Shown here: piece by piece, positions 36,045 to 43,774 of the stretch
Position numbering within the stretch: position 1 is the first letter of the stretch
Layout of the letters: each line of letters starts with the position of its first letter
Source of the DNA: Maricaulis virginensis
Lineage (GTDB): Bacteria > Pseudomonadota > Alphaproteobacteria > Caulobacterales > Maricaulaceae
DNA: 64,000 bases
Reading direction: 5' to 3'
Assembly: GCF_027922185.1 (NCBI RefSeq)
Contig: NZ_BSFE01000006.1
Coordinates: 1 to 64,000, forward strand
The notes under the pieces: model-generated
What the model was told of the DNA's origin: nothing
The model's input: only the letters and a program-made list of their open reading frames with translations
Databases searched by the model: none
Made by a program: the position numbers and the translations under genes

Positions 36045-36118
36045 TTCGTGAACAAGGGGTTAATCCCTGCCACCGCCTTCGCAAGCGCCGGGCCAATTCG
36101 TAAACAACGCGTTAACCC
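36045..36118. promoter_or_regulatory. Two direct repeats resembling CtrA boxes
   Basis: Two 22-bp elements, 36045-36066 and 36097-36118, match at 18 positions: TTCGT, AACAA and GTTAA blocks with the same spacing. The second contains TAAA-CAACGCG-TTAA, one mismatch from the Caulobacter CtrA consensus TTAA-N7-TTAA; the first has TGAA-N7-TTAA. They lie between two divergent genes. Confidence 0.5.
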
Positions 36119-36178
36119 TTTGGGATGTGAACGGCATTTTCCATTGCGCCGGATCGCGTTCGGCGCTTTCGTGACGTC

Positions 36179-37027
36179 ATGGATTCCAGCCCCGACTTTC
36201 CCCTGCCCGAAGATGCCCGCCATGTCGTCGATGCGCTGATCGAGGAGCGGGCACCGCGCCTCATCGGCACGCCGCTCTGGCCGGCCGTCAAGTCGATCGG
36301 CTATCCGCTCCTGGGTTACCGCCGTGCCGTCTACATGGCCGATGCCATCGCGGACCTGTCAGGCACGGACTGCCTCGACTGGGCGTCGGACTATCTCGAT
36401 CTGGCCGTACACACCGACGGGCTGGACCATGTTCCTGCCGAGGGGGCCTGCGTGGTCGTGGCCAATCATCCCGGCGGGATCGCCGACGGTATAGCCCTGT
36501 GGGACGCGCTGAAGGCCCGCCGTCCCGACATGCTCTACTTTGCCAATCGCGATGCGCTGCGGGTCTGTCCCGGTCTGGAGGACCGCATCATTCCGGTGGA
36601 ATGGCGCGACACCCAGCGCTCGCGCATGCAGAGCCGCGATGTGCTGCGCCGGGCCATGGAGGCCTTCAAGGACGGCCGCTGCATCGTGATCTTCCCGTCC
36701 GGCCGCATGTCGGAATGGAGCTGGGCGAAGTGGCGTCTGATGGAGAAGCCCTGGCACCCCACCGCGATCAGCCTGGCCCGCAAGTTCAACGCGCCCGTTG
36801 TGCCCCTTGCCGTGCGCCAGCGCATGCCGGTCCTCTACTACGCCCTGGCGCAGGTGAATGAGGAGCTCAAGGACATGACCGTCTTCCAGGGCCTGATCGA
36901 CAAGCGCCGCGCGAAGTATCGCCTGCAATTCGGCCGGCCGATCACCGTCGGCAAGGATGACGGTACGGATGCCCAGGTGACCCATATGTTCCGGGGAATC
37001 TGCGAGCAGATGGCCTGGCGGACATAG
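36179..37027 (+). CDS. Lysophospholipid acyltransferase-like protein (PlsC type)
   Basis: A 282-residue PlsC-superfamily acyltransferase. VVVANHPGGIADGIALWDAL holds the catalytic His-Asp with five residues between them, not the canonical four. The second motif is VIFPSGRMSEWS where FPEGTRS is usual. Then come LARKFNAPVVPLAVR and YRLQFGRPITVGKD. These variants resemble the NHPFGG subgroup of acyltransferases. No obvious membrane anchor is present. It probably acylates a glycerophospholipid or lipid A-like substrate at the membrane; the acceptor is unknown. It may be CtrA-controlled (see the boxes upstream). Confidence 0.8.
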   Translation: MDSSPDFPLPEDARHVVDALIEERAPRLIGTPLWPAVKSIGYPLLGYRRAVYMADAIADLSGTDCLDWASDYLDLAVHTDGLDHVPAEGACVVVANHPGGIADGIALWDALKARRPDMLYFANRDALRVCPGLEDRIIPVEWRDTQRSRMQSRDVLRRAMEAFKDGRCIVIFPSGRMSEWSWAKWRLMEKPWHPTAISLARKFNAPVVPLAVRQRMPVLYYALAQVNEELKDMTVFQGLIDKRRAKYRLQFGRPITVGKDDGTDAQVTHMFRGICEQMAWRT

Positions 37028-37125
37028 AGCAGAATCGTTTCCTGCGGAATCGCTCCTGCTCCAGACTCCTGAGCGGTCGCGTCATCGAACCGGTGAACCC
37101 GTTTCCACTTCACCTGATCACGCTC
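37027..37125. repeat. Diverged intergenic repeat related to the 52.7-kb repeats
   Basis: 37071-37125 (GAGCGGTCGC ... TCGAACCG ... CCACTT ... CTGATCACGCTC) aligns with the 61-bp tandem unit at 52679-52858 in its start, its TCGAACCG core, its CCACTT block and its end. A GAGCAG/CTGCTC palindrome (37027-37032, 37056-37061) lies just before. It is a relict member of a dispersed family common in intergenic regions of alphaproteobacteria. Confidence 0.5.
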
Positions 37126-37186
37126 CTAGGCGCAGAATACCGAAACACGACTTTTGATTGTATTTGTGTTAGCCTGCCCGCTCCTG

Positions 37187-37449
37187 TTTTGAGAGCGGAA
37201 GCAGCAGCGCCGGGCCAGCGGCGCACCCGGGGAGGACAGGCCGCCCCGGCTGTGGCGAACAGCCTCGCTCTCAAACCGGAGGTGGTGATATGTGGATTTT
37301 TCCGCTTTGCATCACCCTGGACATGAAAAAGACCCGGACCACCTGGCTAGTGCGTTTCCGGGTCTTCATCATGATCTAGGAAAGAGGGCGGGCCGAAAGG
37401 CTCGTCCTCACTCCGGTATTATAGTACGCCGCCCCCCAAAATACCAGAG
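37187..37449 (+). ncRNA. Candidate structured RNA with an embedded 29-codon ORF
   Basis: About 263 bases fold into an unusually ordered set of helices on the + strand. P1: TTTGAGAGCG (37188-37197) with CGCTCTCAAA (37266-37275). Inside P1: GCGCC/GGCGC (37207-37211, 37220-37224), GGGG/CCCC (37229-37232, 37244-37247) and GGCTGT/ACAGCC (37248-37253, 37259-37264). Three bases after P1 is GGAGGTG and the ATG of a 29-residue ORF. P5 within the ORF: AAGACCCGGA/TCCGGGTCTT (37329-37338, 37357-37366). P6: 11 bp closed by a GAAA tetraloop (37384-37409), with two G-U pairs that fit only the + strand. P7: GGTATT/AATACC plus CTC/GAG (37411-37420, 37440-37449). CTCCGG of P7 can instead pair with CCGGAG at the ribosome site. 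Confidence 0.55.
37290..37379 (+). CDS. Predicted 29-residue peptide in the structured element
   Basis: ATG 37290 to TAG 37379 encodes MWIFPLCITL, then DMKKTRTTWLVRFRVFIMI. It has one of the best ribosome-binding sites in the window (GGAGGTG, 37278-37284, six bases from the ATG). The peptide alternates hydrophobic and basic residues and could associate with the membrane. A 10-bp perfect hairpin lies inside the coding sequence. Together with a structured leader and a fold-back that can mask the ribosome site, it recalls type I toxin mRNAs such as hok, but there is no sequence similarity that I recognise. A leader peptide is another possibility. Confidence 0.4.
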   Translation: MWIFPLCITLDMKKTRTTWLVRFRVFIMI

Positions 37450-37456
37450 CACCCGC

Positions 37457-38578
37457 CTATTCCCCCGACAACCGGTCGAACCGGTTGATCACCGTATAGT
37501 TCGAGCCTTCCGAGACGGCGTAGACGATGTCTGCCCAGCCATCGGCATTGAGATCGCCGACGCAGAGATTATAGCTGTCGACCGGATCGGCCCCGATCTC
37601 GACCGTCTCGAACCCGTCCGGCCGGTTGAGATAGACGCGGTTGGCGACTTCCGAATTGGCGATGGCGATGTCGAGGCGTCCGTCATGGTCGAAATCGGCG
37701 GTGTCGAGGCCGAAGACCACGTCGCTCTGCGCACCGAAACGCCGGTTGGTGCCGAAACCGCCCATGCCGTCATTCTCGAAGATCACGCTTTGCGCTTCCA
37801 TGCCGCCAGCGAGAATGTCGGCATGCCCGTCGCCATTGATGTCCGCCACGGCGACCGCGCGGATCTCCATCTCAAGCGCCGCCCCCAGCATGTCCGGCGC
37901 AGCAAAACCGCCACCGGGCCGGCCGCGATACACCGGCACGCCCTCGCCGCCGCGGTTCGAGAAGACGAGATCTGCATGGCCGTCGCCATCGAGATCGGCG
38001 ATTGCGACCTGGATGGTCTGGTATTCGCCGGGCAGCTCAACGGGATCGGCAAAATTGCCCGTGCCGTCATTGAGGAAGTAGCGATTGGCCTCGCCGCGCT
38101 GGACCAGGACGAGATCGCTGTCACCGTCGCCATCCAGATCGGCCGCGGCGATGCTGCGTGCCTGGGCGACGGGACCGGTCTCGCGCGCCGCGTCGAAATG
38201 GCCCTCACCGTCGTTGAAGAGCAGGAGGACCGGCAGGAGGTCGCGCGCAATGGCCGCGTCCAGATCGCCATCCCCGTCCAGATCGGCCAGCGCCGCCTCG
38301 TAACCGGTCGCACGGTCCGGGCCGGCATCGCGGGCCGAGCGGAAGAAACCCATGCCGTTATTGAGAAAGACCTCGTCCTGCTGGATCCAGTGACGGCCAT
38401 TGACGGCAAACCCGTCGAGATCGCCATCCCCGTCCAGATCGCCCAGATTGACCGAGGCCGTCAGGGCCGTTTCGGCACCGAAGAAGTTATAGGGATGAAG
38501 CCAGAAGGCCTCGCTCTGGGCCTGGGCCGGCACACTCAATAACGCCGTCAGGCTCGCGGCTGTCAGGGTGTGTTTCAC
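37457..38578 (-). CDS. Secreted seven-repeat FG-GAP/VCBS beta-propeller protein
   Basis: A 373-residue exported protein. Signal peptide VKHTLTAASLTALLSVPAQAQ, from GTG 38578, eight bases after GGAGG. Seven repeats follow, each with a calcium-binding Dx[DN]xDG loop: DLDGDGDLDGFAVNG, DLDGDGDLDAAIAR, DLDGDGDSDLVLV, DLDGDGHADLVFS, DINGDGHADILAG, DFDHDGRLDIAIA and DLNADGWADIVYA. Seven blades make one complete integrin-like propeller. Such domains bind Ca2+ and often act in adhesion or as a scaffold. No catalytic domain is attached. It ends eight bases from the structured element at 37187-37449. Confidence 0.88.
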   Translation of the reverse strand: MKHTLTAASLTALLSVPAQAQSEAFWLHPYNFFGAETALTASVNLGDLDGDGDLDGFAVNGRHWIQQDEVFLNNGMGFFRSARDAGPDRATGYEAALADLDGDGDLDAAIARDLLPVLLLFNDGEGHFDAARETGPVAQARSIAAADLDGDGDSDLVLVQRGEANRYFLNDGTGNFADPVELPGEYQTIQVAIADLDGDGHADLVFSNRGGEGVPVYRGRPGGGFAAPDMLGAALEMEIRAVAVADINGDGHADILAGGMEAQSVIFENDGMGGFGTNRRFGAQSDVVFGLDTADFDHDGRLDIAIANSEVANRVYLNRPDGFETVEIGADPVDSYNLCVGDLNADGWADIVYAVSEGSNYTVINRFDRLSGE

Positions 38579-38653
38579 GAATTCAGTCCTCCCTCGTATT
38601 CGCTGCACGCTAGAGGCACGAACCGGCGGCGGCCAGTTACAGTTTGGACGGGA

Positions 38654-38685
38654 CACAAGAAACCCCGCCGGCAAGACCGGCGGGG
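38654..38685 (-). terminator. Intrinsic terminator of the sdh operon
   Basis: CCCCGCCGG (38663-38671) and CCGGCGGGG (38677-38685) form a 9-bp perfect stem with a 5-base loop. On the minus strand it is followed by TTTCTTGTG (38662-38654). It lies 28 bases after the sdhB stop. Confidence 0.85.
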
Positions 38686-38713
38686 TTGATTGTTCGCGGC
38701 GATGCGGAGGCGG

Positions 38714-39493
38714 TCAGCCTTCGCGTTCGGCCATCATCTTCTTGATCTCGCCGATCGCCTTGGCCGGGTTGAGACCCTTCGGGCAGACCTGGGCGCAGTT
38801 CATGATGGTGTGGCAGCGATAGAGTTTGAACGGGTCGTTGAGATCGTCCAGGCGCTCGCCCTTGGCCTCGTCGCGGCTGTCGGCCAGCCAGCGATAGGCC
38901 TGCAGCAGGGCGGCCGGGCCGTAATACTTGTCGCCATTCCACCAGTAGGACGGGCAGGCCGTGGAGCACGAAGCGCACATGATGCACTCATAGAGCCCGT
39001 CCAGCTGTTCGCGGTCTTCGGGGCTCTGCTTCCATTCCTTTTCCGGCGCCGGCGTATCGGTCTTCAGATAGGGCTTGATGGCGGCGTGCTGGGCGTAGAA
39101 ATCGGTGAGGTCCGGCACCAGGTCGCGCACCACCGGCTGGTGGGGCAGCGGCGAGATGGTGATCGTACCGTTATACTCGTCGATGCCCGAGGTGCAGGCG
39201 ATGGTGTTGCGCCCGCCGATATTCATCGAGCAGGAGCCGCACACGCCCTCGCGGCAGGACCGGCGGAAGGCCAGCGTCGAATCGACATTGTTCTTGATCC
39301 AGATCAGCGCGTCGAGAACCATCGGCCCGCAATCGTCCATGTCCACCTTGTAGGTGTCCCAGGTGGGATTGCCGCCCGCTTCCGGGTCATAGCGGTAGAT
39401 GCGGAAGGTGCGCGTATTTTTGGCGCCATCCGGTGCCGCGTGGGTCTTGCCCTTCTTGGGCTGGGAACCGCGGGGAAGTGTCAGCTGAACCAT
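38714..39493 (-). CDS. sdhB: Succinate dehydrogenase iron-sulphur subunit
   Basis: A 259-residue electron-transfer subunit of complex II. The 2Fe-2S cluster is bound by CREGVCGSCSMNIGGRNTIAC; the 4Fe-4S and 3Fe-4S clusters by CIMCASCSTACPSYWWN and CHTIMNCAQVCPKGLNP. Length and motifs are typical of alphaproteobacterial and mitochondrial SdhB. It is the last gene of the operon, after the DUF3052 gene (12-base gap), and a terminator follows. Confidence 0.98.
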   Translation of the reverse strand: MVQLTLPRGSQPKKGKTHAAPDGAKNTRTFRIYRYDPEAGGNPTWDTYKVDMDDCGPMVLDALIWIKNNVDSTLAFRRSCREGVCGSCSMNIGGRNTIACTSGIDEYNGTITISPLPHQPVVRDLVPDLTDFYAQHAAIKPYLKTDTPAPEKEWKQSPEDREQLDGLYECIMCASCSTACPSYWWNGDKYYGPAALLQAYRWLADSRDEAKGERLDDLNDPFKLYRCHTIMNCAQVCPKGLNPAKAIGEIKKMMAEREG

Positions 39494-39505
39494 GAGGGTC
39501 CTCGT

Positions 39506-39931
39506 TCAGTTCACGGCGCGCTTGTCGCGCGGAATCATCAGTTTCAGGCCGGACCAGACATCGGTGACGGCACAGACTTTCACATCGACCAGATCGATCG
39601 GCAGGGCGACCTCACGGATCACATCCTCGGTCATGTCGGTCGCCACTTTCGACGCCTTCTTGGGCCAGGAGACCCAGATCATGCCGTCGGGCCGGATCGC
39701 CGAGCGCAGGCGCGGCAGATCGGTTTCGAACTCGGCGCGCACCCTGGTGAAATAGTGCACGAAATCGAGTGCATCGCCGGCCTCCGCCCGATCCTGCTCG
39801 CGCGCGAACAGGGCGGCCGAGCGCAGATCGTCCAGCTCCGCCGGCAGGCCGAGAAACGCCACCGCCTGCCCGTCCTTGAGACCGAGCTTTTTGGGCAGGG
39901 GCGTCCCCGAATATCCGGCGGTCGCAGCCAT
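39506..39931 (-). CDS. DUF3052 protein inside the sdh operon
   Basis: A 141-residue soluble protein: MAATAGYSGTPLPKKLGLKDGQAVAFLGLPAEL, FVHYFTRVRAEFETDLPRLRSAIRPDGMIWVSWPKKASKVATDMTEDVIREVALPIDLVDVKVCAVTDVWSGLKLMIPRD. The KKLGLKDG start and the DGMIWVSWPKK and WSGLKLM blocks match DUF3052. It sits between sdhA (3 bases) and sdhB (12 bases) in the same direction, so it is co-transcribed with complex II. The arrangement hints at a role in assembling or controlling the enzyme, but this is inference; the family has no known function. Confidence 0.85.
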   Translation of the reverse strand: MAATAGYSGTPLPKKLGLKDGQAVAFLGLPAELDDLRSAALFAREQDRAEAGDALDFVHYFTRVRAEFETDLPRLRSAIRPDGMIWVSWPKKASKVATDMTEDVIREVALPIDLVDVKVCAVTDVWSGLKLMIPRDKRAVN

Positions 39932-39934
39932 CGA

Positions 39935-41722
39935 TCAGTACACCCGCGCCTTCGGCTCGATATACTGGATATCGTTGGACATCGTGTAGGTGTGCACCGG
40001 GCGGTAGTCGATCTTCACATTGCCCTTGTCGTCGCACCAGGCGAGCGTGTGCTTCATCCAGGTCTCGTCATTGCGGTCCGGGAAGTCCTCGCGGGCATGG
40101 GCGCCGCGGCTTTCCTCGCGATTGGCCGCCCCGTTCACCGTCACCGCGGCCTGGCTGACCAGATTGTCCAGCTCCAGGGTCTCCATCAGATCCGTGTTCC
40201 AGATCATGGTGCGGTCGGTGACCGAGATGTCCGGCAGGCCGGTATAGACCTGCTTGATCGCCTCGACGCCCTCATTGAGGACCTCGCCGGTGCGGAACAC
40301 CGCGCAATTGTTCTGCATGGCGCGCTGCATCTCGAGGCGCAGCTTGGCGGTCGGCGTGCCGCCCTTGGCATTGCGGTACTTGTCCAGCCGGTCCAGCGAG
40401 AGCTGGCCGTCCGTGGCCTTCAGCTCCGGCTGGCTTGCGCCCGCCGTCACCGTCTCGCCGACGCGCAGGCCGGCCGCGCGGCCGAACACCACGAGGTCGA
40501 TCAGCGAGTTGGAACCCAGGCGGTTGGCGCCGTGCACCGACACGCAGGCCGCTTCGCCGACAGCCATCAGGCCCGGCACGACCGCATCGGGATCGTCGCC
40601 CACCTTGGTGAGAACCTCGCCGTGATAATTCGTCGGGATACCGCCCATATTGTAGTGCACGGTCGGCAGCACCGGGATCGGCTCCTTGGTCACGTCGACA
40701 CCGGCGAAGATGCGCGCGCTTTCGGAAATGCCCGGCAGCCGCTCGTGCAGGATGTCCGGATCGAGGTGATCCAGGTGCAGGTGGATGTGATCCTTGCCGG
40801 CCCCGACACCGCGACCCTCGCGGATCTCCATCGTCATCGAGCGCGAGACGACGTCGCGGGAGGCCAGGTCCTTGGCGGACGGCGCATAGCGCTCCATGAA
40901 GCGCTCGCCTTCCGAATTGGTCAGATAGCCGCCTTCGCCGCGGGCGCCCTCGGTGATCAGGCAGCCGGCGCCATAGATGCCGGTCGGGTGGAATTGCACG
41001 AATTCCATGTCCTGCAGCGGCAGGCCGGCGCGCAGCACCATGGCATTGCCGTCGCCGGTACAGGTGTGCGCCGAAGTGGCGGAGAAATAGGCGCGGCCAT
41101 AGCCGCCGGTCGCCAGGATCACGGTCTGGGCGCGGAAACGGTGCAGCGTGCCATCGTCCAGCTTCCAGGCGGTGATGCCGCGGCAGGCGCCCTCATCGTC
41201 CATGATCAGGTCGAGCGCGAAATACTCGATGAAGAATTCCGTCTCGTTGCGCACGGACTGGCCGTACAGCGTGTGCAGGATGGCGTGGCCGGTCCGGTCG
41301 GCGGCGGCACAGGTGCGCTGCACCGGGCCTTCGCCGTAATTGCGCGTCATGCCGCCGAAGGCACGCTGGTAGATCTTGCCGTCCTCGGTGCGCGAGAAGG
41401 GCACGCCCCAGTGTTCCAGCTCGTACACGGCTTCCGGCGCGTTGCGGCACAGATATTCGATCGAGTCCTGGTCGCCCAGCCAGTCCGACCCTTTCACGGT
41501 GTCGTACATGTGCCAGCGCCAGTCGTCCTCGCCCATATTGCCCAGCGAGGCGGAGATGCCGCCCTGCGCCGCGACGGTGTGCGAGCGGGTCGGGAAGACC
41601 TTGGTGATGCAGGCAGTCTTCAGACCGGCCTGCGAGGCGCCCAGGGCAGCGCGGAGGCCCGAGCCGCCGGCGCCGACGACCACGACGTCATAGGTGTGAT
41701 CGATCCAGTTGTATTCGGCCAT
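39935..41722 (-). CDS. sdhA: Succinate dehydrogenase flavoprotein subunit
   Basis: A 595-residue flavoprotein that oxidises succinate to fumarate. VVVGAGGSGLRAALGASQAGL binds FAD; the covalent-FAD His is in PTRSHTVAAQGGI; the substrate region includes QFHPTGIYGAGCLITEGARGEGG; HYNMGGIPTNYHGEV and GANRLGSNSLIDLVVFGRAAG are typical. The C-terminus has the REESRGAHAREDFPDRNDETWMKHT stretch. Length is normal. It lies 15 bases after sdhD and 3 bases before the DUF3052 gene. Confidence 0.98.
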   Translation of the reverse strand: MAEYNWIDHTYDVVVVGAGGSGLRAALGASQAGLKTACITKVFPTRSHTVAAQGGISASLGNMGEDDWRWHMYDTVKGSDWLGDQDSIEYLCRNAPEAVYELEHWGVPFSRTEDGKIYQRAFGGMTRNYGEGPVQRTCAAADRTGHAILHTLYGQSVRNETEFFIEYFALDLIMDDEGACRGITAWKLDDGTLHRFRAQTVILATGGYGRAYFSATSAHTCTGDGNAMVLRAGLPLQDMEFVQFHPTGIYGAGCLITEGARGEGGYLTNSEGERFMERYAPSAKDLASRDVVSRSMTMEIREGRGVGAGKDHIHLHLDHLDPDILHERLPGISESARIFAGVDVTKEPIPVLPTVHYNMGGIPTNYHGEVLTKVGDDPDAVVPGLMAVGEAACVSVHGANRLGSNSLIDLVVFGRAAGLRVGETVTAGASQPELKATDGQLSLDRLDKYRNAKGGTPTAKLRLEMQRAMQNNCAVFRTGEVLNEGVEAIKQVYTGLPDISVTDRTMIWNTDLMETLELDNLVSQAAVTVNGAANREESRGAHAREDFPDRNDETWMKHTLAWCDDKGNVKIDYRPVHTYTMSNDIQYIEPKARVY

Positions 41723-41737
41723 CGTGTTTCGTGTCCG

Positions 41738-42115
41738 TTACAGAGCGAGCTTGAGAAGGGCGAAGGCCGTGATCAGCCACAGCCCGGCCGCGATGAAAGT
41801 GTTGCCCAGCACCAGCAGCGTCCTGGTGAAGGGCTTGTGGATATAGTCCTCGATCACTTCCAGCATGCCGGTGCGCATGTGGGCGAGACCGGCGGTCAGC
41901 GTCAGCAGGGTGACAATGGCGCCGGCCGGCGAGGCCAGGAAGGCGCGCGTGGCCAGCGGGTCCGGCGCGCCGGACATGGCCAGCATCCACACGAAGACCG
42001 GGGCGAGGAAGAACAGCGCGATCGCGGTGATGCGGTGGGAAATCCAGTGGCTCGCGCCGTGCCCGGATGCGCCGAGACCGCGGACCTTCGAGGCGGGCGT
42101 ACGATAATCGCTCAT
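41738..42115 (-). CDS. sdhD: Succinate dehydrogenase membrane anchor subunit
   Basis: A 125-residue protein with three membrane helices. MSDYRTPASKVRGLGASGHGASHWISHRITAIALFFLAPVFVW carries the SdhD-type start; the heme-binding His is probably in TAGLAHMRTGMLEVIEDYIH, and the DYIH region is a conserved quinone-site feature. The start 42115 (MSDYRTP) gives normal length; the upstream frame overlaps sdhC. Two bases separate it from the sdhC stop. Confidence 0.93.
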   Translation of the reverse strand: MSDYRTPASKVRGLGASGHGASHWISHRITAIALFFLAPVFVWMLAMSGAPDPLATRAFLASPAGAIVTLLTLTAGLAHMRTGMLEVIEDYIHKPFTRTLLVLGNTFIAAGLWLITAFALLKLAL

Positions 42116-42117
42116 GC

Positions 42118-42510
42118 TCACGCTCCCAGGTTCAGCCAGAGAAGGGCCGTCGGAATGACCGCCGCAATGATGATGAGGTAGGAGCGCAGGTTGGAACCGG
42201 CCGGGTCGTAGCCCTTGCCGAAATCCCAGACCAGGTGGCGCAGCCCGTTCAGCCAGTGATAGCTGATGCAATAGGTCAGGACGATCAGGCCGAAGCGCGT
42301 CACCCAGGCCATCCAGCCCTCGAACAGGAAAGCCACCCAGCCCTCGGCTCCGAAAGCCAGCAGGATGATCCAGACGGAAATGGCGACGGCGCCGATATAA
42401 TTGGCGATCCCGGTTGCGCGGTGGAGAATGGACGACGCCATCGTCGCGTGCCAGCGCCAGACCTGCAGGTGCGGCGACATGGGACGCGGATCAGACCAGT
42501 CGGAAGCCAT
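42118..42510 (-). CDS. sdhC: Succinate dehydrogenase cytochrome b556 subunit
   Basis: A 130-residue protein with three membrane helices. PRPMSPHLQVWRWHATMASSILHRATGIANYI is the SdhC signature, with the quinone-site SxxHRxTG; the heme ligand His is in CISYHWLNGLRHLVWDFGKGY. First gene of sdhCDA-DUF3052-sdhB. The gap upstream carries a fitting promoter and a palindromic operator. Confidence 0.95.
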   Translation of the reverse strand: MASDWSDPRPMSPHLQVWRWHATMASSILHRATGIANYIGAVAISVWIILLAFGAEGWVAFLFEGWMAWVTRFGLIVLTYCISYHWLNGLRHLVWDFGKGYDPAGSNLRSYLIIIAAVIPTALLWLNLGA

Positions 42511-42578
42511 GAGGCAGCCTTTCGATAACTATCCGGATAAGCCGCGTCCGACGCCCCCGTCGAAGCGGTATGTCAGTA

Positions 42579-42616
42579 ATTGTGCAGCACAATAGGCCGC
42601 AAAGTGTCAGGGTCAA
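42579..42616 (-). promoter_or_regulatory. sdh promoter with a palindromic operator over the -10
   Basis: On the minus strand TTGACC (42616-42611), a 16-base spacer and TATTGT (42594-42589) form a good promoter about 80 bases upstream of sdhC. A perfect 15-bp palindrome ATTGTGC-A-GCACAAT (42579-42593) overlaps the -10. The binding factor is not known to me; a repressor would fit this position. Confidence 0.6.
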
Positions 42617-42718
42617 CGCACACAGCGCTTACCGCTGACAACATCCAGACATTCCGGCGGGTTGTTCGGAATCGTTCTCATCGAGACCGAGCTGGGAACA
42701 CGTTCCGGGCGGCAGCCG

Positions 42719-43720
42719 CTAGGGCCCGGTGCGGATGGCGAGATCGGCGATCGCGGCGTCCAAGGCCCCGTCAGGGTCAACCTGCAGGTCGGGCACAACC
42801 CCGTTACCTTCCCAGTCATCGCCCGTCAGTGGATCGAACGTTCTTCCGATCGGAATCATCGCTCCGAACCCGTGCGCCAGGGGATAGAATTCAGCGGCGT
42901 GGCTGGCGCCATAGGTCCGGCTGCCAATGATGCGCGCGCGACCGCGCGCCTGCAGCACGAAAGCGGCAAGCTCCGCCGTCGACGCCGTCATCCCGTTGAC
43001 CAGAACAGCCATCGGTCGGTCAGCAGCAGACCGGCATGCCGCGGAGGGCGTGGCGCCACGCCGCGTCAGCTGCGAACCCTCGGCGATGCGGATCTCGATC
43101 GCATAAACCGGTGTCGGCTCGGCGAACAGACAGCCCGCCATCCAGCGGAAAAGCCTGGCCTCGCCGCCCCGGTTGTCGCGGAGGTCCAGGATCAGCGCCT
43201 CGCCGGATCGCAGCGCACCCAATCGCGATTCAATGCCGGCCCGGTCGAGCGTGTCGGTGGAGAAGTCCTCCAGCCGCCATAGGCGTATGCCCGGCGCCAC
43301 TTCCGGCAGGCTTTGTTCAGTCGACCGGCCCTGCTCAATCGCGTCGCCGTCCGGACCCTGCAGATCAGACGGCTCGCCGGATACATGCGCGGATTCCTCA
43401 TCGCGAAACTCGGCTGTGCCGAGAATTCCAGCTGTCCGGTCGGGGCCGTACACCCCCATGTGGCCGTCCGCCTCCACAGCCTGGAGGCGGCGATGCAGAA
43501 ACAGCGCGAATGGGGCGGGCCCGGCAGGTGCCTGCGCGATGTCGATCGTCTCGAGACTGTGCCGGTACCGCGCCCGCACGTCGGGCGAGAAGTGATAGGC
43601 ATCAATCGCCTCCGACAGGGATTCGACAATTGCCTGGCGGTCAGCCCGGGCCAAGGAGGAGGACGGCTCTGCTGGTGCGATCGACGACAGAAAAAGGGCA
43701 GACAGGACGGGGATGAGCAT
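42719..43720 (-). CDS. S41-family peptidase, exported
   Basis: A 333-residue protein with a signal peptide (MLIPVLSALFLSSIAPAEP) and an S41/tail-specific protease core. LILDLRDNRGGEARLF is the strand before the active site; the nucleophile Ser is in VLVNGMTASTAELAAFVL; GSRTYGASHAAEFYPL follows, where TYGKG with the catalytic Lys is usual. Its absence suggests a tricorn/IRBP-like S41 subtype or loss of activity. No PDZ domain is evident. It is divergent (54 bases) from a membrane-bound winged-helix regulator that probably controls it. Confidence 0.8.
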   Translation of the reverse strand: MLIPVLSALFLSSIAPAEPSSSLARADRQAIVESLSEAIDAYHFSPDVRARYRHSLETIDIAQAPAGPAPFALFLHRRLQAVEADGHMGVYGPDRTAGILGTAEFRDEESAHVSGEPSDLQGPDGDAIEQGRSTEQSLPEVAPGIRLWRLEDFSTDTLDRAGIESRLGALRSGEALILDLRDNRGGEARLFRWMAGCLFAEPTPVYAIEIRIAEGSQLTRRGATPSAACRSAADRPMAVLVNGMTASTAELAAFVLQARGRARIIGSRTYGASHAAEFYPLAHGFGAMIPIGRTFDPLTGDDWEGNGVVPDLQVDPDGALDAAIADLAIRTGP

Positions 43721-43774
43721 GATCGGGACACCTGAACTTGAAGGACGGGCAAACTACCCGGATAGTGCGGTGCG

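Noticed and set aside
37113..37148. Possible hammerhead-like core (CTGAT followed by CGAAAC)
   Set aside because: The CUGAUGA box is not complete and the expected stems II and III do not form.
38690..42181. Open frame of 1163 codons on the + strand across sdhB, sdhA, sdhD
   Set aside because: Antisense shadow of the sdh genes. It crosses several gene borders and has biased composition without motifs.
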